DNA of 64,000 nt from positions 9,391,003-9,455,002 of the forward strand of contig JAJEKV010000006.1 in NCBI GenBank assembly GCA_021234155.1, in the 5' to 3' direction. This document shows positions 45,440 through 56,235 of this stretch, piece after piece. The position numbers were made by a program, and so were the translations under genes. This stretch comes from Isoetes taiwanensis. Its lineage: Eukaryota; Streptophyta; Lycopodiopsida; Isoetales; Isoetaceae. Position 1 is the stretch's first letter, and every line of letters starts with the position of its first letter. The notes below the pieces were generated by a model. That model worked only from the letters and a program-made list of their open reading frames with translations, was not told the DNA's origin and did not search any database.

Positions 45440-47090
45440 GGGATAACAAAGAGAATGGTGCTTCCCAACGGGGGACACGGAATGGGACCACCGAGATTAG
45501 AATAAAATGGAGCTAGAGATTCTAACGTAACGGGAGTTGTTTCTTTTTCTTTAATCGCCTATCACCATTTACTTTACTGGATCAAGAAAAACGACTAAGA
45601 CGAGAGAGAACGCATCGCAAAGCAAGAAGCTCCTCGACATGGATTTCCCGGTCCATTGGGTTCATATGAAAAATGTAGGATGTCGTTTTTAGTCTTTTAC
45701 TCATGCGGCGACTCCCAGGAAGAGAAGCTATATGACGACCTTTGATTACCACGATGGTCTCAAAACAGTGCCTTCTATCACTCTCGGAGTTGACCACGAG
45801 ACCATTTAGAATTTCTCTTCATTCCCTCGACCACGATATTAAAACGGAGGTTCCTTTGGAAGTGTTTCATTTCCAAAATCCGGAATGACTGACGAGTCGG
45901 TTTTCCGAGACTCTTGGAAGGAGAAGCTATGTGACCTGCCAATGCTACAGCCAACCCTCCTTTTGCGCGGTTCGAAATGGTGCCCTTGATCCCGCTCCGC
46001 CCGGTTGGTTCAATTCAAAGTTTTCCTAAGCCCCCTTTCTCGTTTAGAAGCATTTCCGGCTCATCACACACTTCTTCGAGGAGAACCAAATACAAATAAT
46101 GGAACCTTGCGTCGTTTGGCTCATGTTAGAAAGAAGAAACTACTATGGGTAGTAGCTCGATGACCGAAGAACATTATTTGGTTATAGTACCATGCTTTAA
46201 AACCATTGACTTTGGGAAATAAGTCAATGATTCAATATATAGACCGAAGCGACTCATTTTTCATGTTTGCAAGGCTCATTCTTCTTTCATTTTGTTCGTT
46301 TCATTTTCATAGATCCCCCATCTTTTGGCTGGATCATCTCCTTTCCTGTCATAACATAATAGCAAGCAAAATAAAACAATATAACAAGAAGATCTGATCT
46401 TCAATCAAGATATATGATTGTCAAAATGCAGTGCAGCCCTCCGTGGTATCTGGAACTCGTGTTCGGAACTAGGACCAGAGTGATTGATCCTAACAACCTA
46501 ATAACATCGGCAAAGGAGCCAGCAGGAGGAGGGCAGGCAAAAGACGATCCCTTACATCCTTTTTGCATATTCTAATAGATTTCGAGCATAGAAGCACATG
46601 CATTACCGGAAGCTGGAGTAGAGGCACGTTCTGCCGAAGAATTACAAATCCGAAGCTGCCAAGAACGCTGTGCCAAGATCAAATACTCCAGGAAAAGCCT
46701 GTGACAAGAGGAAGTAATCAAGAAACGTAAGTATTTTGTAGAATTGCTTCGCAAAAAGGGATTGAAGGAGCGGATTAAAGAACGGAAAAAAGAAATGAAT
46801 CGAGAGGCCGGTGCAAAGAAGCAAAAGAAATATACCATATCCGCTAGCATAGATCAGAATTGAGAATTGTATGGAAAGGCCGGCATTGCAAGGATGGATA
46901 TGGCGCCAGAGACAGAAAATGGCCACAAGTAGAAATGAACGGGATATAAATTAGTACCGAATGGAACAGATCTAAGTACTAATTTCCGGTATACATTTTC
47001 CGATCACGTTTAGAGCTTTCACGGCAGTCCTTTTCCATTACGCCGTTCCTAAGACGATCCTTCCAATATTAGATATATCCTTTTATCTAT
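45440..47090. other. possible mitochondrial DNA insertion (NUMT)
   Basis: This block changes abruptly in character: higher GC, few A/T runs, and a word use like plant mitochondrial intergenic or intron DNA (for example CCGCCCGGTTGGTTCAATTC). It ends at a sharp junction with a LINE fragment near 47092. Two open frames look organellar but are not identified: minus 45582-45797 (ends HVEELLALRCVLSRLSRFS) and plus about 46729-46860 (KKGLKERIKERKKEMNREAG). I cannot name a mitochondrial gene, so this rests on composition and style only. A decayed transposon of different composition is the alternative. Confidence 0.4.
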
Positions 47091-47093
47091 GAG

Positions 47094-47345
47094 GTACTGC
47101 CTCAACTGATCGTGATCCTTCTCCGTCCGTACCCGCACGCACCTGTGTGCCTGTACATTCCATCGGGAGAACCACTGAGCTTGCTTGTCCTTCCAGCAGG
47201 CTTTGAGGTGGACCCAGTGCTATAGCTAAAGCAAGATTGGGCAGACGAGCATCACCCATACCAACTACCTTCTGAAAGTAAATGATGTGGCGGTCCACAA
47301 ATGCTCCTTTGATCTCCATTTTAAGGGGATTCTTTACTGCTTCTT
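47094..47345 (-). mobile_element. LINE fragment
   Basis: Minus frame reads DRHIIYFQKVVGMGDARLPN and continues LALAIALGPPQSLLEGQA. This is the same block as ERHIIYFRKVVAMDEARPNL in the LINE at 31950-33585 and its equivalent near 57000 in the third copy. Only this C-terminal piece is present. Confidence 0.8.
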
Positions 47346-47639
47346 CATTCAATTGTTTTCTGTGTTCTACCTAGCAAAGGAAAGCATTCAATTGTTTCCT
47401 GTGTTCCACCTAGCAAAGGAAAGAAAAATCTAAATAAAAGTAAATCACTGCATAGACATGATTAACAACCCTGAAAAATCCATGATTGACAACTAGTTAC
47501 GAATGAAATATGGATTGCTTAGCAGACAACAAAAAAAAAATAAAATACATATATACACACTATGCATTTCCTTAAGAACCCATTAATTTTTGAGAGCAAT
47601 TAAATTACTCACCTTAGTGTTGCCAAAAGTAGCCCTAAA

Positions 47640-48140
47640 CTCAGTAGTATCAGTAAACCTATCTATAATCTCAGGAACAATCAAGAGCAGTTTCTTCAAA
47701 TTCGGCAAATGCAGGATCGCTCACGCCAGTAGAAACCCTATTTGGTACTAACAAATTAGAAGCCCAATCATCAGAAGCCATGCTTTCTACGGCAGCCACA
47801 ATGCCATTATGAGGATTCACCTCTTAAGCCCTCAAGGTCTTCTTGCAATCTCCCCAAGCTCAGGCCTTGCAAACGCCCTAGAATCTCTGGTGATGATATA
47901 ATTTCCCCTTTCTGGATATGCATTATAAGGGATGGTAAAATCCCCAGACTCCAAAGGCAAAATAGACACAGATCCCTTGGCAGCAGCTTCATCCATTGAT
48001 TGATGTTTGAGCTCCAGAGGCAGGCCCCAGTAAGATGCCGCTCCAGCTACATGTATAGCGAGTTCTGGATCTTTTGGAATAGAAGTATGGGTGTAGAAAT
48101 TTTGGAATAGAAGCATGGTCCAGTTCCCCGGTTGAAACAT
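47640..48140 (-). pseudogene. fragment of an unrecognised gene
   Basis: The minus frame from about 48140 reads WTMLLFQNFYTHTSIPKDPE, AIHVAGAASYWGLPLEL and SGDFTIPYNAYPERGNYI and ends near 47832. Coding-like text goes on in shifted frames (VESMASDDWASNLLVPNRVS, TGVSDPAFAEFEET, IDRFTDTTEFRATFGNTK) to a donor-like GTGAGT near 47615. Several shifts show decay. I do not know the family. Its upstream part (47999-48140) lies in a segment duplicated at 48495-48635. Confidence 0.45.
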
Positions 48141-48290
48141 TCGTGATCCAGAATGCAGGAGACCGCCAGTTTACAGGGAACAATAGGTTTGGAGCAGCCA
48201 CCAGCATATCCTAGGTATATTCTAGCATTATACCTAGAATACGCCGCAAACCCACATAAGCGAGGGTTTGCCCCCTAGGGGCAACCCAAA
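47999..48290 (+). repeat. A-tailed repeat, copy 1
   Basis: A 292-base segment nearly identical to 48495-48787. Both end GGGTTTGCCCCCTAGGGGCA, ACCCAAAC and a run of A (here 48291-48302), as a retroposed unit would. Confidence 0.9.
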
Positions 48291-48494
48291 CAAAAAAAAA
48301 AACCATGCTAAAAAACTAATAATAATAATAACAATAACAATATTACTTTGTTTAAGGTCCATACTAGACTAATCTTGTACAGACTAGCCAGTTTATCCCA
48401 CCGCCTTGCGGCAGCCAAAGTGGAGGACACGTATAGGCTTTTAAGTTCTACCACGTTGGGGATCATCATCGTATACCCCCAGTAAACAACTCCC

Positions 48495-48787
48495 ATTGAT
48501 GTTTGAGCTCCAGAGGCAGGCCCCAGTAAGATGCGCTCCAGCTACATGTATAGCGAGTTCTAGATCTTTTGGAATAGAAGTATGGGTGTAGAAATTTTGG
48601 AATAGAAGCATGGTCCAGTTCCCCGGTTGAAACATCCGTGATCCAGAATGCAGGAGACCGCCAGTTTACAGGGAACAATAGGTTTGGAGCAGCCACCAGC
48701 ATATCCTAGGTATATTCTAGCATTATACCTAGGATATGTCGCAAACCCACATAAGCGAGGGTTTGCCCCCTAGGGGCAACCCAAACC
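48495..48787 (+). repeat. A-tailed repeat, copy 2
   Basis: About 97% identical to 47999-48290 by eye, with few base changes and a one-base indel near 48535. It ends in an A run at 48788-48802. Confidence 0.9.
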
Positions 48788-48802
48788 AAAAAAAAAAAAA
48801 AA

Positions 48803-50509
48803 CAAGGTGCTGCGCACGGAGGGTTGCCCTCCGTGTTCCGAGGGTGAAGTGGCTTAAATCATACTTTATGAAAATTGGCCTGAAGAAATCTTTGGTCCTT
48901 GTCATGGAACAAGGATTGCAAAAGCATAAGGAAATACATGTTTCCTTACCATAGAAATGAGAGAATTCCTTGAAGACCTTGATTGGATTGACAAAAGTTT
49001 TTTTGATTGGGATTGATCCACTAATTCGCCCATCAATGCGAAAAAATGCCCTGTTTGCTTGTCTCCTCCATGACAAAAGTTTTTTTGATTGGGATTGATC
49101 CACTAATTCACCCATCAATATAAAAAAATGCCATGTTTGCTGTTGAAATGTCTGTTTCTTGGAGGAATCTAAATATGTAATGCATAAAGTTTAGTGGGTT
49201 GCGTGTTTGGTAGATGTACAGTGTTTGGCGAGTCCAGTCACACCAAAATATAATTTTTTTCTCTGCCTTGACAGAAAAATTTACATACCTCCTGGACCCC
49301 CTGCTTAAACCTGAGAAAGCACATTATATAGCCCCCTGTTCTTGATTTTGATGCTTGTAAGGGATTGTTTATTTGCCTGCATTACTCTGTACTGTTCCAA
49401 TTCACAGTACCTTTAGTCTCAATTTCTAGCGAGTATTCCAGAGTTTAGTTTTGCTCGCTATGGGGGAAGCAGGAATCAGGCTCAGACCCTAGAAAGCGAT
49501 GCTAGTTTGAGACAGATTGAAAGCATTATAACATTTTTTTTATGCCGAGAGACCTGTGTTATTTTGTCGCAGGTGGTTATGGGTACGTCTGATACCAATC
49601 TGGATTAGCAGCCTTTTTCTTTTGTTCCTTACGCCTCAAGATTTGTGTGTTTTGTGCCCTACTTGGCTTTTTTCCATTGCAATACAAAGGATCGAATAAG
49701 AAGCCCCTGTCGGATTCGAGCTTGGATTTTGCATGGATGATCTAGTTTCGCGGATTCTGCAGAAGGATAAACTCGATTTGGATTGGCAATGCAGGTAATA
49801 TCCTGTAAAATCCTACGCACAATTTCATTTTTTTGTGCATCTTGAGATGAATGAATGATTCTGTTGAGGTGGTGTACATATCTGCATTCCATTGTGCGAT
49901 GAATTATGATTCCGTACAAATAATGCTCTGTAGCGTAGATCTGCTTTTTCATGATTGATATGATATTTTTCTATTGTAATGGGAACAGAATGAGCAAATT
50001 CCAACCCATTCTGTTCTTTCTTTTGTTGTGCCCGTTTTATATGAAGAATCCACCTAATTGGGTTTAGCAAATGAGCATCACCCAATGTGAAAAATCGAAG
50101 AACAAAGCCAGAAAAATGGATAGAAACGCCATTTCTTACGAAAACAATGCTTTGTCTGGCTCTAATTTTTCTTGGGTTGGTCCAATCTGCCCATTCTTCA
50201 AGGATTATACCCAAAACCCATCGGCAAATTCTTCAAACAGACGACATAATATACCATTTCCACCAAGCCAAGCACCGTTTCCACGCGATTCAACAAATCC
50301 AACGACAGACCCACGTATAAATTCATTTTCTAAAGAATTGAAGAGAAGGGCGCCGGAATGGATGTGACAACCGGTTAGACGGTTTCAAAGTGGCTAAAAA
50401 AAAACTAGTGCTCATCTGTATAGCCATTCCATCTTTGGAAGGCTAACCAATGAGCTCAAGTATTTGGGAGGCTAGATCGTAACTTATACACAAAAAACCT
50501 TATCGCGTG
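48803..50509. other. no firmly recognised gene
   Basis: A tandem duplication of about 79 bases lies at 48990-49141 (GACAAAAGTTTTTTTGATTG twice). The opposing frames at 49825-50214 (minus) and 50071-50367 (plus) look partly coding, but neither has a motif. 50345-50395 is shared with the 5' flank of the pseudogene ending at 56025. Confidence 0.4.
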
Positions 50510-50558
50510 AGCGGGGGGCGACGGGGGCCGCGGGGGCCGGGGGGTTGGGTGGGGGGTT
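50510..50558 (+). other. G-quadruplex-forming run
   Basis: Seven runs of three to six G in 48 bases (GCGGGGGGCGACGGGGGCCG, CGGGGGCCGGGGGG, TTGGGTGGGGGG) in an otherwise AT-rich region. Confidence 0.9.
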
Positions 50559-51639
50559 GTCTACAATCAATTCTCCACATATTTTAGGCAAATATTCCTA
50601 GATCATGCCCAATGGGGCTTTTTGCACAAATGGACTTGTCGACTGTATGACACCAATTATATGCAAATCATGATGCTGACCACAAGTCATGTTAACTACA
50701 TAGAATGTTATATCTTATGTGCATAATTATGTGCCTTTTTCTATAATAGTACCACAAACTTGCTAGATCTCGTCGAGAAAAAAAGGGTTACATAATAGAA
50801 TACAATGGAGGACTTTTGGAGGTGGTTGTTCCAAATGTCACGTAACTTGTACCTTAATTTGATTGCATAGGTGCTTTATACTTATATTTCCAGCTTCTTA
50901 TTTACCTCAAGGGCACTTTGACCACATTTTCTAACATAAGCAACCGTTAAAGTTGCCAAGTTATACTGTCATGCTTATGAATTCTGACATGGGTCATTAG
51001 CTATGCGATGGAGGAAATGTCAATATATTTGTGCGTGCTTAGAAACTGGGCCAGTGAATTGGTGGCATGCTTAATTGTGCGAATAAAGGATAAGCTTAAA
51101 TTTGATTCTTTTCATTCCATGTAACAGACAAGTCTTTTGAACTTTGTTCATGTTCTCTAGTTTGTCATCTAGTTTCTACTTCGGTATATTCATAAGCATT
51201 GACAGACCAAATGATGTGCAATGCTAGATGCATTTGTTTATATGCCACCACAAGGTAATTAAAAGTTTACAGGCACTTTGCATTTGAGATGGTTTCAAAT
51301 CCTGCAACTGTGCTTGACAAAAACAACACAGGTTGCTGGAAAAAAGCAGTACATCAAAATGGAAAATATAACCTAAGCCTTCACATTATGTCCTAAAAAA
51401 ATTTGTGTGTTATAGACACGACACGTAACCTTATGAGATATCACCAAAGCATCCTGCCAGAAAAAAGCTAGTAGCATCTAAAACTCAAATCTAAGACAAG
51501 AATAACTCATTAAGAAATATCATTCATATGTATCAACTGCAGAATAAGAATAATCAGGAACATCCAAATGAACTACCTTGGTGAAAAGTTATACAAATTG
51601 TTAATGTCCATGGACATATTTACCTTTGCTCTCTAGCTT
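50559..51639. other. no recognised gene
   Basis: AT-rich with no motif on either strand. Confidence 0.5.
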
Positions 51640-52035
51640 TGCAGAATTCCACTCTTTTTGGCTGTCTGATTGCCACATCAACTCCTGTCTGATTGCCACA
51701 TCAGCTCCTGGCATTACCGTCTTTAGTCTGGGGGGTGGTAGCTATGCTTTGACATGGTAAGCCTGAGAAGACAGACCTTGAGGCACAACATATGGTGGTG
51801 CCCTTGTACTTCTAGATTCTTCACTTGCCAACGAAGGGTGGTAAGACATATATTGCCCACTTGGTTTTGTGGAAGCCCCAACATCTACCTCTGTTATCTT
51901 TACAGAGCTCTCAATTGGTCATTTCCTTACATATCCATCCACATGTTTAACACGACACCATGGCATAGAACTTGATGGAGGTTGGCTGACAACATTCGTC
52001 ACCTCTAGGTTCTGCCATGGCTGTAAGTGCACAAC
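51630..52035 (-). pseudogene. unrecognised exon-like fragment
   Basis: The minus strand, after an AG near 51908, reads ITEVDVGASTKPSGQYMSYH, PSLASEESRSTRAPPYVVPQ and GLSSQAYHVKA, then TAG near 51745. It goes on in frame (LPPPRLKTVMPGADVAIRQE, LMWQSDSQKEWNSAKLESK) to a donor-like GTAAAT. The last part contains a 24-base tandem repeat (CTGTCTGATTGCCACATCAA / CAG). The peptide is Ser/Pro-rich and low in structure. The stop marks it as broken. No family recognised. Confidence 0.4.
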
Positions 52036-52088
52036 TATAACAGGTAAATTACTCATAAATCAAGAGTATAGGGATGAGTAAACCTTAG

Positions 52089-53440
52089 TCACAGGCTGCA
52101 GATGGGAGTTTGAAGAGTCTCTTCTTTTTGTTCTTCATCTCCAGAATTAAATAACCTCTCTGCTCCAAGTTCTGCCATGCGTGCAAGAGGTTTCTTCAAA
52201 TAGTCACTATGACATTTTAAACCTTTCAATGCCATATGACATTTGATCAAAACATCAAACTGCTTTGCTGCATATCTTGCAATTATTGATGTCCAAGTAA
52301 CAATACTTCGAACTGGCAGGTTGTTAAATATTATCCGTACCTCTAAAAGCTGCCCATATTTTATGTACATACTGATCAAAGCACTATCAATATCCTTCTC
52401 AAATTCTTTATTGGCAATTTGAAGATGTATTTTAAGGCCCCTATCTATGTCTCCTATCCTACTACATGCTTTCAAGCCAGAGGCATATATAACAGCATTT
52501 GGAGATATTCCATCAACCTGCATCCGCTGAAAACATTCAAGGGCTTCCACAACAAGCCCATTTTTGACATATCCTGAAGTGAGGGCAGTCCATGATATGA
52601 CACTTTGAACTGGTAACTTTTCAAAGATAACCTGTGCTCTTGACGAGATTCAAATTGGAATACATGTCAATTAAAGCATTCCCAACAAATATATCCCTTT
52701 CAATCCCCTTTTGTGAAACCTTAATATGTATTTCTCAGCCCTCCTCAATAGCATTACAAGCTTTGAGCATGCAAACAAAAGTAGAAGCATTTGGTTGGAT
52801 ACCCGCAAATTCCATTTGTTTAAATCAAATCATGCTTCCTGCCCATATCCTTATTCTACATATCCATTGATCAATATGGTCCAAGATAGGACACTCTGCA
52901 TCTGTAGTTTGTCAAAGACTTCATATGCCTCTGCAAGGCATCCTTATTCTACATATCCATTGATCAATATGGTCCAAGATAGGACACTCTGCATCTGTAG
53001 TTTGTCAAAGACTTCATATGCCTCTGCAAGGCATACATGCCAACCAAAATGCTGCTAACATATTGATCAATTTTAAGACCACTTTTTCGAATGTGTGCAT
53101 GAATTCTCTTACCCATTTCCATATCATTCACCCTAGCACAAGTCCTCAGCAAAGCCATGAGTGTATAACCAGTTGGGATTCATGCTATCTTCTTGCATGT
53201 TTTGGTAAATATAGAGAGCATCTTTTTTTGTTCCACATTCAAGGTAGACCAATACAAACAGAAGTTCAGGAATGCTCATCCGATAGAGCAATCTGACAAA
53301 AGTGTGTTGTGCATTAGAGACATTGCCACATGCCACAATTGCAGGCACATTATAATTTCCAAGAGTTCTATGAACTTCTAATCCATAAGCTTGCACATAT
53401 ATACACTTAGGCAATCCTGAATCACCATGGCCTAGTCAGG
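52089..53440 (-). pseudogene. PLS-class PPR pseudogene
   Basis: Many PPR motifs are visible but spread over frames with stops. Examples are MEALECFQRMQVDGISPNAV, HLQIANKEFEKDIDSALISM, VRSIVTWTSIIARYA, LRTCARVNDMEMGKRIHAHI and LAEAYEVFDKLQMQSVLSWT. An exact 93-base tandem duplication (52847-52939 and 52940-53032) equals one 31-residue motif, and each copy ends with the same TAA. The gene is not the parent of the intact 27083-29914 gene as far as I can tell, since the texts differ throughout. The lower end (MAELGAERLFNSGDEEQKEE) may be junction sequence. Confidence 0.85.
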
Positions 53441-54850
53441 GCTAGCTATTATGTTGGAAAACATGGCTGGAAAATCAGGCCATTATATGCAAACATTATC
53501 ATTTGGAGTCAAATGTATATATATTCACCAATGCATTTGTTTAACATATGATCTCTGGTCCTGTTATTCTTGTCACAATCTGCTGATCTGGCTTCTTCCC
53601 ATCTTGGATCTTGCTAGAATCACTAAATCCATTTCCTACAAACCACATAGAAAAAGATACATTCTTTACTTCCTCCTCAGAAGGTCCATCGTTGGAAAAC
53701 ACTCCAGCTGTAAAACATTCGGGGTAATGAAGTAAAAGATCTCTTCCAAGCTTGAAATTTGCCATCAGCAAGAAGAAGGCACCAAAAATGATATAGGCAA
53801 CAACATGCCAAAGTTTCCTCAGAGATATAAAAACCCCAAAATGAACCGGTTTTAAAGTTTCCCATGCTTTCTGTCTTTTTAATTTTGCATCTTCTTTCTC
53901 TTCGTCTTCTTGTGCTGGAAGCCCCTGTGGATATGCTGCCATAGTTGCCATGGTTCTCCTTCAACATGTTGACGAACGAGTTGTCAAAGTCATCCAAGTT
54001 CACCACTCCCAAGAAGTCTACATACAACATCCAAAATGCACCTCACCCAAGACCTCATCCCAAGCACTCATCCAAGACAGTCAACATCTAGCCCACCTTA
54101 TCCTAAAATCATGCCAATCCATTTTATCCATTCTGATGTATGATTGAGATCTCCAATGGCCCTACAAAAATTTAGCCATTGGAAAAATATTAAAAGAATC
54201 TATTAAATAAAAAAAATGTACATCCACTACAATCGCCGAGTTATTCACTCTCCAAACATCAATATACACTCTGTGAGAATAAGCTTTTTGCCTTCTTTGT
54301 GTCCGTTTAATTATCTGGGAGCTCCACACCGATTCTGTTTGCAACCTACAGTGGACCATGTACAATGCATTCCATGAGATTAAGATACAGAAATAGATCT
54401 ATATGTGGATGCGAATAAGCAGGCAAGCTTAGTTGTTGGTAATAGTTAAAAATGCAAACATGGGAAAGTTGCTGTCTACATCAATGGAAACATTAAAGGT
54501 TGTTTAGTTGTGGACCAGTCTTCAGGTGCCAAGATGGCAGCTAAAGGATTCAAAATGAAGGAAAAGGAAAACAGGGAGCTGGACCACATAATATACTTGG
54601 CTAATATACAGGCAGCTGCACAATTGATAAGAATAGGTGCAGAAAGTAACCCAAAGAAGGAGTGGAATGTGTGGAATGCATAACTTGTAAGAATCAATTC
54701 CAAGAATGTCAGAGTCAAACAAAAGGACCCACAAAGCAAATAAAAGAAGCAAATCGAAAGCGAATGGTTGCAGGCCTGTTGCAGACTAGAAGGGCCCATT
54801 TGCTACACAAGTTTGAGGTGTAGATGCAGTCAAACAACTTCATAACTAAC

Positions 54851-55024
54851 CTCTCTAAAGGAATGGACGTCCCCTCCCCATAGCCATGCATCACAGCCTG
54901 CATCTCTTGCTCCCCACACATCATTTCTCCTGTCATCTCCCACATGCACTGCTTCATCCAGTTCCACCCCTAGCAATTCACAGGCTTTCAAAAATATTGT
55001 TGGGTTTGGTTTCTCTGCTTCTAC
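54851..55024 (-). pseudogene. HAD-superfamily hydrolase exon inside the SCCPDH-like gene
   Basis: A 174-base exon, phase 0 at both ends, bordered by TTCCAG and GTTAGT. It encodes VEAEKPNPTIFLKACELLGV, ELDEAVHVGDDRRNDVWGAR and DAGCDAWLWGGDVHSFRE. EKPNPxIF holds the motif III Lys, and VHVGDDxxND is motif IV with its acidic pair, as in HDHD3-type haloacid-dehalogenase-like hydrolases. Motifs I and II are absent. It sits between two exons of an unrelated oxidoreductase pseudogene on the same strand, so it was transposed or recombined there. Confidence 0.82.
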
Positions 55025-55870
55025 CTGGAATGAAATAATTAATATGTATACTACAATGGCATCTGCACTTAGCAGTTTTAAGGCCCATGTCCCAGAATTC
55101 TCTTCCCAATGTACTAGTGAAAGTTTCTTCAGACCAGGACCAGGAACCTGCATTGTTTAATCCACATTGATAAGTTTGTGCTCAACTATAATGTAAAGGA
55201 TAAAACATCATGCACATTATAGATAGATGGATAGTATCTTTGACTAGAACTGCAAGACAAATTAACCAACATTCCTAAAACATTTTAAAAGCCCAAATAC
55301 TTGCGGGTTTCATTTCACCTGTAAGCTGGGACATCTAGGTCGAGATGCACGTAGTTTTTGTAGCTCTCTTGCGCTGGCAATTCCTAGCACAGCTGACTGA
55401 TAAGTCCCAATGCTGCCTCGTATTTTTTCCAGAAGAATGTAGCACTAAGTAAGAATCCACACTGTTGGGCACAAATGGAGGAACCCATTGTCTGGTGTTG
55501 AAGATTAAACCCAGCTCTGCAGGTGTACTATCATATCCACACACAGAAACAACCAGGGAACCATTTTCTAAAACCTTGAAATGATACGCACCTTCCATTC
55601 TTTCCATAAACTCAGGCTCCCCAGTAATGTCCAAATAATCAATCCCTGCCTCCACACAAGCCTTAACTACAGGCATGCCATAGAGTCTGAAAGGACTAAC
55701 ACAACTTACCAGAAGACAAGCGGCAGAGCAAATCCTAGCAAGGGAATTTGGTTTGTTTATATCCGCTTGAAAATGGGAATTTGAGGCGGAGATGTTGATT
55801 TGGAGGCCCATTTTAGGGCTTCTACAAGTTTGCGCTCACTGCGACCTGCGATCCCGATTTGAACTTGGTT

Positions 55871-55983
55871 AAACTTGAGGAATTCACGAAGTACATAAAC
55901 TTGAGGAATTCAAGAAGTACATATTTAGCTGGGAAACCCGAGGCTCCAAAGAGATACCTGTGAAACCCGAGGCTCCAAAGAGA
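55871..55983 (-). repeat. two adjacent tandem duplications
   Basis: Unit 1: 26 bases, 55871-55896 and 55897-55922, one difference. Unit 2: 29-base period, core AAACCCGAGGCTCCAAAGAGA at 55934 and 55963. Both lie in the NAD-binding N-terminus of the SCCPDH-like pseudogene and neither length is a multiple of three. Confidence 0.9.
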
Positions 55984-56019
55984 AGGCGCCGGAATGGATG
56001 AGACGACCGGTTAGCCGGT

Positions 56020-56235
56020 TTCCAAACTCGCTGCCCAACAACAGTGGTGACCGCCAATTTACGTACTTATAGTATAATGTGTTTCATTACTTGTTAGAAG
56101 TGTCGAATTGCTAAGATGTGCTCACGCCTATTAGGCTTTTTGTAGGTTTTTTGTTAGTTCTTACATGTTTGAGCTCTTCTTTAGTATGTGGAATTTTTAA
56201 GTTCATAGCCTCATTTTATAGTTTCTTTGTGTTAA
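56020..56235. other. short spacer, no gene seen
   Basis: Possible promoter side of the SCCPDH-like pseudogene. It ends at the (GGAA)n tail of the next LINE. Confidence 0.4.

Larger units (their letters stand above)
53541..56000 (-). pseudogene. saccharopine dehydrogenase-like oxidoreductase pseudogene
   Basis: Reading the minus strand: the NAD-binding motif GASGFTG near 55970, IGIAGRSERKLVEALKWASK, then ADINKPNSL and SCVSPFRLYGMPVVKACVEA. GIDYLDITGEPEFMERMEGA, SVCGYDSTPAELGLIFNTRQ and WVPPFVPNSVDSYL follow, with a donor at 55319. A second exon begins at 55147 (GPGLKKLSLVHWEENSGTWA). The C-terminal part lies at 53960-53541 (LKPVHFGVFISLRKLWHVVA, EEEVKNVSFSMWFVGNGFSD, PDQQIVTRITGPEI). This is the eukaryotic SCCPDH-like family, membrane-linked oxidoreductases of unclear substrate. 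Decay: two tandem duplications in the Rossmann start, a frameshift near 55766, another near 55430, an unrelated exon at 54851-55024, and loss of the end after GPEI. Confidence 0.88.

Noticed and set aside
45965-45980. GGTTCGAAATGG as a tRNA B box
   Set aside because: The GGTTCRANNCC pattern fails at the end and no cloverleaf can be drawn around it.
54531-54683. 51-codon plus-strand frame MAAKGFKMKEKENREL...
   Set aside because: Coding-like, but lies antisense in the SCCPDH-like pseudogene with no motif or splice support; left out.
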